Assembly: GCF_002014985.1 (NCBI RefSeq)
Contig: NZ_MUXU01000004.1
Coordinates: 1 to 46,998 of the forward strand
DNA: 46,998 bases
Source of the DNA: Moraxella caviae
GTDB taxonomy: Bacteria; Pseudomonadota; Gammaproteobacteria; Pseudomonadales; Moraxellaceae
Direction of reading: 5' to 3'
Shown piece after piece: positions 36,045 to 44,600 of this stretch (position 1 is the stretch's first letter; every line of letters begins with the position of its first letter). The position numbers and the translations under genes are program-made. The notes under the pieces are model-generated. The model worked only from the letters and a program-made list of their open reading frames with translations. It did not search any database and had not been told where the DNA came from.

Positions 36045-37205
36045 TCACGCCTTTTTCATCAAACCCATCACCACCGCCAATGCCAAAATCTGCACGCCAA
36101 CGATGCTTGCCACTGTCATGCCCCAGCCGCCATGACTGTAGGCAATGGCGCACGCCCACGCACCGATACTGCCACCACCATAATAGCCAAAATAATACAG
36201 CCCAGAAGCCAGCGAGCGGCCTTCTTTGACGTGGCTGCCGATGTAGCTGATGGTGGCGGACTGAGTGATGAACACGCCAGATGACATGATGGTTAGTCCA
36301 ATGATGATTACAGGCAAAGGCGCAGCCAGCGTAATCAGCACGCCAATGAGTGAGCAACTGACCGCCAAAATGATGGTTTTGGTCATGCCAATGCGTGCAA
36401 TGACACGGCCTGACAGTGGCGTGATGACCATGCCAATCAAATACAGCGCAAAAATATTCGCCAAGTGCGAAGCGTTCAGATGATAAGGTGCGTCCGCCAA
36501 ATGCAGATTGATGAACGTAAAACAGCCCACCAAACTAAACAGCACGCAGCCGCCAAGCAAGCAAGCGCTTAGCACATGGCGGTTTTTAGTGTGCGAATGC
36601 AGCAGGCTAAGCGCAGTTTTGGCGTTGGCACTGCGGATAAAACGTGTGGATTTTGGCAGCATTTTGAGCGCCCAAAACGCACCAATCAGCGTACAAATCG
36701 CCATAATGCCATAACCCATGCGCCAGCCGAGCAATTCATGCAAATGCCCTGCAAAAAACCGCCCACTAAAGCCGCCCAGCACCGTGCCAGACACATACAA
36801 ACTCATCATCTGCGCCATTTGCTCAGGATATTCTTCAGAAATGTAAGCAATCAGCACCACCGTAATGCCCGGCACGGCAAGCCCTTGTAAAAACCGCCAA
36901 AAAGTGAGCGAATCCACCGTCTGACTGATGCCAATCATACCTGTAGGAATGGCGAGCAGCAAAAGCGAACCGACGATAAAACGCTTACGCCCAAAAGCGT
37001 CTGAGAGCATACCCATAAAAGGTGAAGTCAGGGCGATTGCCATCACCGTTGCGCCCACTGCCACGCCAACCGCCACCGCACTGGCACGCAAATCCGTCAT
37101 CAGCACGGGCAAAATCGCTTGCACAGAATACACCTGCAAAAAGGCAAAAAAGCCAATCATAGCGACGGTGAATTTTTCAATCAAGGTGGGGGCGGCAGGT
37201 TTCAT
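36045..37205 (-). CDS. MFS transporter (YnfM-like)
   Basis: 386 aa with twelve hydrophobic segments. The first loop has the MFS motif GMLSDAFGRKRFIVG (64-78), and the N-terminal half includes FLQVYSVQAILPVL and RFLQGLAVPGITVVLIAYIS, where the P-G of segment 5 is typical of drug:H+ antiporters. The C-terminal half repeats the fold with GRVIARIGMTKTI. Substrate unknown; best described as a putative efflux transporter of the YnfM group. ATG 37205. No operon partner: the upstream gene is divergent. Confidence 0.85.
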   Translation of the reverse strand: MKPAAPTLIEKFTVAMIGFFAFLQVYSVQAILPVLMTDLRASAVAVGVAVGATVMAIALTSPFMGMLSDAFGRKRFIVGSLLLLAIPTGMIGISQTVDSLTFWRFLQGLAVPGITVVLIAYISEEYPEQMAQMMSLYVSGTVLGGFSGRFFAGHLHELLGWRMGYGIMAICTLIGAFWALKMLPKSTRFIRSANAKTALSLLHSHTKNRHVLSACLLGGCVLFSLVGCFTFINLHLADAPYHLNASHLANIFALYLIGMVITPLSGRVIARIGMTKTIILAVSCSLIGVLITLAAPLPVIIIGLTIMSSGVFITQSATISYIGSHVKEGRSLASGLYYFGYYGGGSIGAWACAIAYSHGGWGMTVASIVGVQILALAVVMGLMKKA

Positions 37206-37596
37206 GGCTGAGTTTCATTAAGATGGCGGCTTGACGGTGGCATTGCCAGCATTAAATAATAATTCAATGCCCAAAGCAATAATACAACAAAATGATGCTA
37301 TTACGCTTGTGAATGGTTGTCATTGTAGCAAAAAGTTTGTCAAAAAGCACCGATGAATTGCGTATTGTACCGTGCGTTATGTTACAATATTTGACGATGA
37401 AAGTTGATTGCGCTGTGGTTTTGGTATAATTGAGTGTTCTTTAAATAATAATTTATACAAGCTGGACGAAATCTTGTATTTTTGCCAATCTGCCAATTTA
37501 ATAAGCCAAAACAACCAATTTACACAATCAGCCAAATTTTCTACCGAATTAGTCAAAACTTTTTATTAAAATTATTCAAATTATCCAAAAATCGCC
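37206..37596. other. Divergent intergenic region MFS / ubiH
   Basis: 391 bases without a gene. AT-rich, with the ubiH promoter candidate at 37404-37430 and runs such as TTAAATAATAATTTATA near 37441. Confidence 0.5.
37404..37430 (+). promoter_or_regulatory. Promoter candidate for the UbiH-family gene
   Basis: TTGATT (37404-37409), 15-base spacer, TATAAT (37425-37430) preceded by TGG, an extended -10. Would give a ~160-base leader. Confidence 0.5.
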
Positions 37597-38949
37597 ATGA
37601 CAACGCATAATCCTACCGCTACCGCCAACGTTTTAAGCGACACTGCTCAAACCACAAATTCAGCCACAAATCCAGCCACAACCCAAACCGCCAAGCACCT
37701 TGATGGCGTGGTGATTATTGGTGGCGGTCATGTGGGTTTATCTTTTGCGCTGCTTTTGGCGCATCACGGCATTGACAGCGTGCTGGTGGAGCAAAGCGTG
37801 TATCCGACCATCAGCCCTGATGACGACACGGCACGCACGCAATATCTGGACAGCCGCAATACGGCACTGTCAAGACGCACGGTACAGATTTATGAGCGCA
37901 TTGGGTTGTGGCAAAGTTTGCAAAGTCATGCTTGCCGTATTGACAGCGTGCATATCAGCGAGCTTGGCAGCTTTGGGCGTGCGGTGCTGGATAAAAAGGC
38001 AGAAGGCGTGGAGAGCTTTGGGCAGGTGATGGAAAATGCGTGGCTTGGCAGACAGCTTTTACTTGCCGCCAAGGCGAACGCTCACATCACGCTGCACGAT
38101 GACGCAAAAGTGGTGAACATCACCCAAGACGCCACATCAGCAAGCGTCAGCGTAGAGCAAGCAGGCAGAGCTTTTGTGCTGAGTGCGCCTTTGGTGGTGG
38201 CGTGCGATGGCAGTCAGTCGCCAAGCCGTGCGCTGCTTGGCATTGGCACAAGTACACACGATTATAATCAAGTGGGCATCGTGGGCGTGGTGCAGACCGA
38301 CAAGCCGCACCAACACATCGGCATTGAGAAATTTTCTGAAGTTGGGCCGCTTGCGGTATTGCCGCTCACCGATGGGCGTGGCGATGGGGCGGACGACAGC
38401 ACGGCAGGATTTCGCCGCTCGGTGGTGTTCATTTGCCCAAAAGGCGAAGAAGCACGCTATTTGCAGGACGATGAATTTTTCTTGGCGACACTGCAGCAGG
38501 TATTTGGCGATGACGCAGGGCGTTTTGTGCAGGCGGGCAGACGTGGCGCGTATCCATTGACGAAAATTTTAGCGGACAGACAAGTGGTCGGCCGCTGTGT
38601 GGTGATGGGTAATGCGGCGCACACCTTGCACCCTGTGGCAGGGCAAGGGTTTAACCTATGCCTAAGAGACGCTGATACGCTGGCGGCAATGCTGGCGCAC
38701 GAAAAACGCCAAGCGCAAGCAGCGGGAAAGACGGCGGATTTGGGCGATTATCAAAAACTGCGTGCGTACGAGCAGGCACGCCAAAAAGATCAGCAGCGTG
38801 TGATTAAATTTTGTGATACGGTGGTGGGCAGCTTTACCAGCAAAAACCCTGTGATGAAATTCGCGCGCAATGTCGGCCTCATTGCCTTTGATAAAATTCC
38901 GGGCATCAAGCCTATGGTGGCGGCTTATGCGATGGGGCTAAAATCTTGA
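37597..38949 (+). CDS. UbiH/VisC/COQ6-family FAD monooxygenase
   Basis: 450 aa. Ring hydroxylase of the ubiquinone pathway family. FAD loop VVIIGGGHVGLSFALLLA (38-55), the second motif VVACDGSQSPSRALLGI, and the third GNAAHTLHPVAGQGFNLCLRDADTLA (about 342-367) are all intact. It may be UbiH, UbiI or UbiF; the exact hydroxylation position cannot be decided. The first ~35 residues (TATANVLSDTAQTTNSATNP...) are a Thr/Asn/Ala-rich extension not needed by the fold, and the C-terminus ends normally. ATG 37597. No terminator seen; an 11-bp repeat array begins at the stop codon. Confidence 0.88.
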   Translation: MTTHNPTATANVLSDTAQTTNSATNPATTQTAKHLDGVVIIGGGHVGLSFALLLAHHGIDSVLVEQSVYPTISPDDDTARTQYLDSRNTALSRRTVQIYERIGLWQSLQSHACRIDSVHISELGSFGRAVLDKKAEGVESFGQVMENAWLGRQLLLAAKANAHITLHDDAKVVNITQDATSASVSVEQAGRAFVLSAPLVVACDGSQSPSRALLGIGTSTHDYNQVGIVGVVQTDKPHQHIGIEKFSEVGPLAVLPLTDGRGDGADDSTAGFRRSVVFICPKGEEARYLQDDEFFLATLQQVFGDDAGRFVQAGRRGAYPLTKILADRQVVGRCVVMGNAAHTLHPVAGQGFNLCLRDADTLAAMLAHEKRQAQAAGKTADLGDYQKLRAYEQARQKDQQRVIKFCDTVVGSFTSKNPVMKFARNVGLIAFDKIPGIKPMVAAYAMGLKS

Positions 38950-38999
38950 TAAGTGCTTGATAAGTTTTTGATAAACGGTTGATAAATGCTTGACAAATA
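38945..38999 (+). repeat. Five 11-bp units starting at the ubiH stop codon
   Basis: CTTGATAAGTG, CTTGATAAGTT, TTTGATAAACG, GTTGATAAATG, CTTGACAAATA: TTGA(T/C)AA at 38946, 38957, 38968, 38979 and 38990, exactly 11 bases apart. Parallel to the array after htpG. Confidence 0.7.
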
Positions 39000-39083
39000 A
39001 GGCGTTGCCGATAAAATTTTTGGTGAAATTTAAGAAATTGGGTGTGTTTTTATAAAATTTGACGATTTTATACTCAAAACCCC

Positions 39084-39111
39084 TTGCAATTTTACCAAAA
39101 CCATATATAAT
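39084..39111 (+). promoter_or_regulatory. tRNA-Ser promoter
   Basis: TTGCAA (39084-39089), 16-base spacer, TATAAT (39106-39111), with the mature tRNA starting at 39122. Strong match. Confidence 0.8.
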
Positions 39112-39121
39112 ACACGCCTAC

Positions 39122-39212
39122 GGAAGCTTGGCAGAGCGGTTGAATGCACCGGTCTTGAAAACCGGCGTGGGTTTGTAGCCCACCGAGAGTTCGAATCTCT
39201 CAGCTTCCGCCA
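39122..39212 (+). tRNA. tRNA-Ser (UGA)
   Basis: Acceptor GGAAGCT pairs with AGCTTCC, followed by G and encoded CCA (39210-39212). Anticodon arm CCGGT-CTTGAAA-ACCGG gives anticodon TGA. The long variable arm (GTGGGTTTGTAGCCCAC) and the T arm GAGAGTTCGAATCTCTC mark a class II tRNA. 91 nt including CCA. Confidence 0.97.
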
Positions 39213-39353
39213 TTATTTTTTCTATCACAGAAAGCAAGAACCAATCACCATCGGTGGTTGGTTTTTTGTTTTGGGTGGGTTAAAAACCGCTTGTGATAAA
39301 AAACCGTTCAAAAAATTGTTCGTGGTGAAAATACCAAAAACCGCTCGTGATTT

Positions 39354-39682
39354 AAAAAACCGTTCGTGGTGAGCTTTGTCGAACCATGGACGGTTTTAGG
39401 TTCAAGCCTTTCTCAAGTTCGACCCTTCGACAAGCTCAGGGCGAACGGAAAGATTTATTAAAAAACCGAAAAACCGCTCGTAATTTTAAAAACCGTTCTT
39501 GACGAACTCAAAAATCCGCTCGTGGTAAAAACCATCCAAAAAACCGTTCGTGGTGAGCTTGTCGAACCATGACGGTTTTTTTGGGTTCAATCCTTTACCA
39601 AAAAACCTTGCCACGTTCACCCTTCGACAGGCTCAGGGCGAACGGGAAAATAAAAACCCCTCAACAAACTCAAGGCGAACGG
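39354..39682. repeat. Repeat cluster 4: A-B-A-B-B'
   Basis: A at 39354-39397 (one extra T in GAGCTTTGTC), B 39417-39448, A 39538-39582, B 39615-39645 (GACAGG variant), decayed B 39659-39682. Fills the whole 512-base gap between tRNA-Ser and miaE. Confidence 0.85.
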
Positions 39683-39724
39683 TAGGGCGCATAAACTCAA
39701 AACAAACGAAAAATTAAAAAACCA

Positions 39725-40447
39725 CTACGCAGCAATCTTTGCTTGCAGCTCGGCACTTGGCACGCCGCTGTGAAAACGCAGCTCATCATCAGGCGAATCG
39801 ATCAGCTCTGCTTCCACCGCGCGGAAAAACGCCACACGCTCATCGATGTCTTCATCTGTTACCGAGCGTGCCAACGCCAAATAATCTTCATAATGACGTG
39901 ATTCAGATTTTAGCAGATATTTATAATAACGTGCCAATTTCTCATCATCAATCACGTCCGCCAATGCCGAAAAACGCTCACACGAACGTGCTTCAATAAA
40001 CGCCCCAATAATCAGCACGTCCACCATGCCAGCTGGCTCCCAAGTGCGTTTGTGCTTGAGCAAGCCCTTGGCGTAGCGTCCTGCTGGCAGATGCGACCAC
40101 GCAATGCCACGCTCTTTCATTAGGCTTAGCACCTGCTCATAATGCAGCATTTCTTCACGCACCAGCTGAGCTAGGCGCTCTTGCAAATCACGGTGAAATT
40201 CGTAGCGGAAAATTAGGTTCATCGCCGTGCCAGCTGCTTTTTTCTCACAGTTGGCGTGGTCTTGCATGAGTAGCGGCAGGCTTTGTTTGGCGGCGGCTAG
40301 CCATTCATCGGACGTGCGCGCGCCCAAAAATTCGTGAATGTGGCTGATGTCCGTAGTCGCACGAGCGCGCGTGGTGATGTGCTGCAAATCGTCTTCTGGG
40401 GCGATGGTATCGGTGTCAAAAGTATGATTATTCATGGTGTTGTTCAT
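39725..40447 (-). CDS. miaE: tRNA-(ms2io6A)-hydroxylase MiaE
   Basis: Di-iron enzyme that hydroxylates the isopentenyl group of ms2i6A37 in tRNAs reading U-starting codons. Ferritin-like helices with iron ligands in DHANCEKKAAG, REEMLHYEQVL, IEARSCERFSAL and ESRHYEDYLALAR. The start is uncertain: ATG 40447 (240 aa) is preferred over TTG 40483, while ATG 40435 is also possible; no strong ribosome site supports any. A tRNA gene that decodes UCA (tRNA-Ser UGA), a MiaE substrate class, lies 0.5 kb away, probably by chance. Repeat clusters flank both ends. Confidence 0.92.
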   Translation of the reverse strand: MNNTMNNHTFDTDTIAPEDDLQHITTRARATTDISHIHEFLGARTSDEWLAAAKQSLPLLMQDHANCEKKAAGTAMNLIFRYEFHRDLQERLAQLVREEMLHYEQVLSLMKERGIAWSHLPAGRYAKGLLKHKRTWEPAGMVDVLIIGAFIEARSCERFSALADVIDDEKLARYYKYLLKSESRHYEDYLALARSVTDEDIDERVAFFRAVEAELIDSPDDELRFHSGVPSAELQAKIAA

Positions 40448-40528
40448 TGGTTGGGATTTAAGAATATGGGTGAAATTGTTCAAATGCTGTTTATGGTAAA
40501 AAACCGTCCAAAAATCCGTTCGTGATTT

Positions 40529-40696
40529 AAAAACCGTTCGTGGTGAGCTTGTCGAACCATGGGCGGTTTTGGGGTTGAAATTCCCACCAGTTCACCCTTC
40601 GACAAGCTCAGGGCGAACGGTAAAATAAAAATCATGGACGGTTTTAGGTTCAAGCCTTCCACCAGTTCGACCCTTCGACAAGCTCAGGGCGAACGG
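40529..40696. repeat. Repeat cluster 5: A-B-B
   Basis: A 40529-40570 (AAAACCG ... GGGCGGTTTT), B 40590-40620 and B 40665-40696, the two B cores identical (CTTCGACAAGCTCAGGGCG). Confidence 0.85.
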
Positions 40697-40764
40697 CAGG
40701 GCGTGCCAAAAAACCGAAAAACCATCACCAAGCACAACCCAGCTTTTCAAAAGGCAAGCTGTTT

Positions 40765-41023
40765 TCACCCAATAAACTTACCCAGCAAATACGCAATCAC
40801 CGAACCTGTCGCAAGGGTGGTGATGATTTGCAAATATGGAAACCAAGCCGTTTCCTTGCGCATTTTTTCTACGGTGGCGTAGCTTTCGTTCACGGATTGG
40901 CGTGTGGCTTCTACGGTTTGTCGGCTGAGCTCTATATCATGCTGTAATTTGGTGATGTCTAGCATAAGTTTTATGTAATTCGTCATCGCTGAGTTTTTCC
41001 AATTCGATGTTTCTGATGTCCAT
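40765..41023 (-). pseudogene. Small coiled-coil membrane protein gene with a frameshift
   Basis: Minus strand. One frame starts MDIRNIELEKLSDDELHK at ATG 41023 and stops soon after; the next frame carries MLDITKLQHDIELSRQTVEA followed by a helical stretch and a C-terminal membrane segment (FPYLQIITTLATGSVIAYLL). The switch falls at the AAAA of CATAAAACTTATG (about 40960-40972): removing one A gives DELHKLMLDITKLQ without interruption. So this is probably one ~85-residue protein (N-terminal helix, coiled coil, one membrane helix) disrupted by a +1 base, or a sequencing error in a short homopolymer. The downstream frame alone could still be made from ATG 40986 or 40965. Confidence 0.5.
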
Positions 41024-41035
41024 ATACGCACCCAT

Positions 41036-41502
41036 AATCAGCGGTCATGCCGTCATTATAAGTGAAAATCTACCACCGTGCAACATCACACGCCACGCCA
41101 TCTCGCACCATTTTTTACCGTTTTAAAATCATCTCAATATCTTGTGATAAAAACTTTCGTGATTTAAAAAACTCACCCAAAAACCACCCACACCCAATAC
41201 CCACCAACACCACCACATAATCAATTAAATCTATCAAACCCCACGATTTATAAAACAAAACCAATCAATAAAACCACCACAAACCGCATACAAAACACTA
41301 CAAAACCCACCGAAAATTGCTCAAAAATCGTCCAATTTTGGCGCGAAAAATCCCTTTGAAAGCCACGCCACGCCTAACAAGTGTTCACTTACTACACTCG
41401 GTTACAAAACAACTATACAAAACTCTAAAAACCCACTAGAGAAAAATTTGCGAAAGGTTTAAAATATACGTATCTTGAAATGTAAGTGCCTTTCGCTCGC
41501 CC
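41036..41502. other. Gene-free region upstream of the adhesin
   Basis: About 470 bases with strong base skew: 41170-41310 is C/A-rich on the plus strand (AAACCACCCACACCCAATAC and similar). TTGCGA (41448-41453), 17-base spacer, TATCTT (41471-41476) is a weak promoter candidate for the adhesin. No ORF with coding character. Confidence 0.5.
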
Positions 41503-41524
41503 AAAAAAAGCTCACCTAGTGAGC
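41503..41524 (-). terminator. Terminator-like hairpin facing left
   Basis: Plus strand AAAAAAA-GCTCAC-CTA-GTGAGC; on the minus strand this is a 6-bp stem followed by seven T. It would stop a leftward transcript coming from the adhesin leader, where no leftward gene is seen. Confidence 0.5.
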
Positions 41525-41554
41525 AGGGCAAATGCCAAAATTTTGGGCGGCGTA

Positions 41555-41564
41555 CCCCCCCCCC
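41555..41564 (+). repeat. Homopolymeric C10 tract in the adhesin leader
   Basis: Ten consecutive C (GTA-C10-ATAAGG), 101 bases before the ATG of the trimeric autotransporter. In M. catarrhalis, uspA1 and hag/mid have G tracts whose length changes switch expression; the complementary tract here is a strong candidate for the same behaviour. Confidence 0.85.
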
Positions 41565-41648
41565 ATAAGGTGCGCAACAGTAAGTACGCCTTATGTTTCA
41601 GGATTTTTTCCATAAACCAGACCTTATGACGCGCAGTGCGCCCATAAG
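41564..41648 (+). promoter_or_regulatory. Competing stem-loops in the adhesin leader
   Basis: Four complementary segments: CATAAGGT (41564-41571), CCTTATG (41589-41595), ACCTTATG (41621-41628) and CATAAG (41643-41648). Segments 1:2 (7 bp) and 3:4 (CTTATG/CATAAG plus inner GCGC/GCGC) form two hairpins; alternatively 1 pairs with 3 (8 bp) and 2 with 4. The last segment ends 17 bases before the ATG, next to the ribosome site. Confidence 0.5.
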
Positions 41649-41665
41649 TAAATCATAGGTATATT

Positions 41666-44600
41666 ATGAATAAAGTCTATAAAGTCATATTTAACCGCTC
41701 GTTGGGCGTGTTCCAAGCTGTATCAGAGCTTGGTAAATCGCAGGGCAAGACGAGCAGCAAAACCACCACAGGCAGCGTAGCCAAGACGGTAACGCTATCT
41801 GTGGCGGCAGCTGGTGCCATCATCACCAGCTCACAAGCACTAGCTGCTCCAATGGTAGAATCGCCGGGTCAAGATGGTATCGCTTATACCTATAATGACG
41901 GCAACAGCGTAGCAACTGCTACCCACCCATACAGCATCGCCATCGGTCGTGCAACGGCTGAAGGTGCGTACACTTATGCACTAGGTTCTGACTCTGTAGC
42001 GAGTGCAGAAAACGAATCCGGTGCGGTAGCCATTGGTAAGCAAGCGAATGCCACCGGTCAGCAAGCGGCTGCTATCGGTGTGCAAACTACGGCAAGTGCT
42101 AATGGTGCAACTGCTATCGGTGCAGACGGCACAACTGCTGCTGGCTACCAATCTACCGCCATCGGTGAAAGCACTTTCTCGCTTTCTTCAAACTCCGTTG
42201 CCATCGGTTCTGACGCTACGACAGCAGGTAGTGAAGACGGCACAGGCAAATACTCAACCGCATTGGGTTATAGAGCCGTTGCAAGCAACGATTCCGATAA
42301 AAAATTCCGCGACGACGGCGTTCAGTTGCGTGATGTAGACAACACAGATGAGTCACACGCCATTGCAGCAGGTTCATCATCAAAAGCAGACGGCTATTGG
42401 GCATCTGCCATCGGTGGTCACGCCAGTGCAACGGGTGACCGCACAACCGCAATCGGTGGTGCGGCAAAAGCCAGTGCCTGGCGTGCGACTGCTGTAGGTT
42501 CAGGCTCGTTGGCAAACAATGTAGGTGCGACCGCTTTGGGTAACGCATCTGATGCAACCGCTGCTGGTGCAACCGCACTAGGTCAATTCAGCGTCGCAGA
42601 CGTGCCAAACTCAGTAGCTCTAGGTTCATACTCCATCGTTACCGCTGAAAGAACCGACAACACCGCCGGTACCACCACCTACGACAGCGTAGAAATCAAC
42701 GGCGTGGATTACGAAGGCTGGGTAGGCGGTACTACGCACGAATTTGAAGGCGGTACGCCGATTTCTGTGGTGTCTGTGGGCGGTAAGCAAACCATCACTG
42801 ATGAGCAAGGCAATAAGAAAGAAATCCTCGTCAGCCGCCGTCTGCAAAACGTATCAGCAGGCTTAATCTCTGCGACTTCTACCGATGCGGTAAACGGCTC
42901 GCAGCTTTATATGCTGGCAGCGAAAACCAAGCCGAATTACACCCACGTTAACGATGGCGAGAGTGCGTCTCCAATCGACCGAAGCGGCACAGCAGAAGGC
43001 GAAGCACTTAATGCTCTGATTTTCAATAAATCAGGCAATAACTACTATTTGAAATCCGAAGCAGACATTTTGGCAATGCCGACCAGCACGCCGAAAGAAG
43101 TTGCTACCTTTGAAAAAGCCAAAAAACTCTACTACAACTACAAACAAAACAGAGGCTTGTACCACGAAGGCGGCGGTGCGACCAACCTTGGCGACATCGC
43201 AATGGGTATGGGGGCACACACCGCAGGCTATAACGGCGGTGCAAGCAGCAACTCTATCGCCATCGGTACAGACGCCCAAGCTGGTCTGAACACGGTTTCA
43301 GACAGACTTGCCGGTGCGACAACGGCTGAACGGGCTGCCTCTGCACACAATAGAGACGTGATTGCCATCGGTACGCGTGCTACGGCGGTTGACCGTGTAA
43401 ACGTAGGCTCGTTCTCATTGCAAACCCCGGGCAACGCCTCTTGGGGCGATGCGATCGCGACCGCAGTTGATGGTGCCTCTGGCAGAGCAACCAATATTTA
43501 CAACCGCACCAAGCAAAGCACCAAGAGTGCAGCCGCACCAGAAGGCTATAGTGCTAGTGAGCTGACAAACTCTAATGCAGCTCATTATAATCAAGCTACG
43601 ATTGGTAGAAACGGACCTCCTTCGATGAACGAAGAGTTGGGTATCCAAAACCACGACTATAACCCTAACGAAGCCTTTGCCCGTGCAACGGTATTGGGTT
43701 CTGACGCAACTGCTACCACAGGCTCTATCGCCATCGGCTCAAATGCAACGGCAGGCCGTATTCCGGGCTTGTATGGCAACCCGGGCGAAGGTTTCGGCTT
43801 GGCGGTTGCCGTGGGCTCAATGGCATCGGCATTGGGCAACTCTTCTGTTGCCGTGGGTAACAACGCAATGGCAGGTGGCTATGGTGCAATGGCGATGGGT
43901 CGCCAAGCAGCGGCGTTGAAAAACAACGCAATGGCATCAGGTGTGGCATCAGCAGCATTGGCTGCAGGCTCTATCGCCTTTGGTGCCCAAGCCCAAGCAG
44001 AAGATAAAGACGGTATCGCCTTCGGTGTGGGTATGGCATCTGAAAAGATTACCACCAACACCGCCAACAATTTGTACTCAGTGCGTAAAGAGCAAACCCT
44101 CTCTCAAGGTGAAGGGGCGATTGCCTTCGGCTCCGGCGCGCGTGTAGAAAACGGCAGAACAGTACGAAATGCACTGAATGTCAACGATACAACACTGACA
44201 GCCACCGGCAACACAGACGGTGCGATTGCCTTCGGTCACGACAGCCGTACCTACTCCAAAGCAGGTTTGGCAATGGGTGAAAACACCGTATCGGGTGTGA
44301 AAGGCGATAAGACCATCATCGAAACCGTCGCCATCGGGAACAAAGCTCAAGCCGTGGGTAACATCTCACTTGCCATCGGCTCAGAAGCAATGGCGAAGGG
44401 CAACCAAACCATTGCTATCGGCTATGCCAACGTGGTTGAAGGCGACTTCTCCGGTGCCATCGGTGACCCTTCTACCATTCGCGGTACCAACTCATACACC
44501 GTGGGTAACGACAACATCGTCGCTTACAACACAGACGGTGCATACGGCTTTGGTGCGAACAACCAATTTGGTGGTACGACCACTTACGATGCTAACGGTA

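Noticed and set aside
38945..38999. CRISPR array
   Set aside because: Units are 11 bp, contiguous and without spacers. No CRISPR-like repeat-spacer pattern or cas gene was seen anywhere in the window.
41564..41595. CATAAGG/CCTTATG hairpin as a rho-independent terminator
   Set aside because: Not followed by a T run and only 7 bp; better explained as part of a leader structure.
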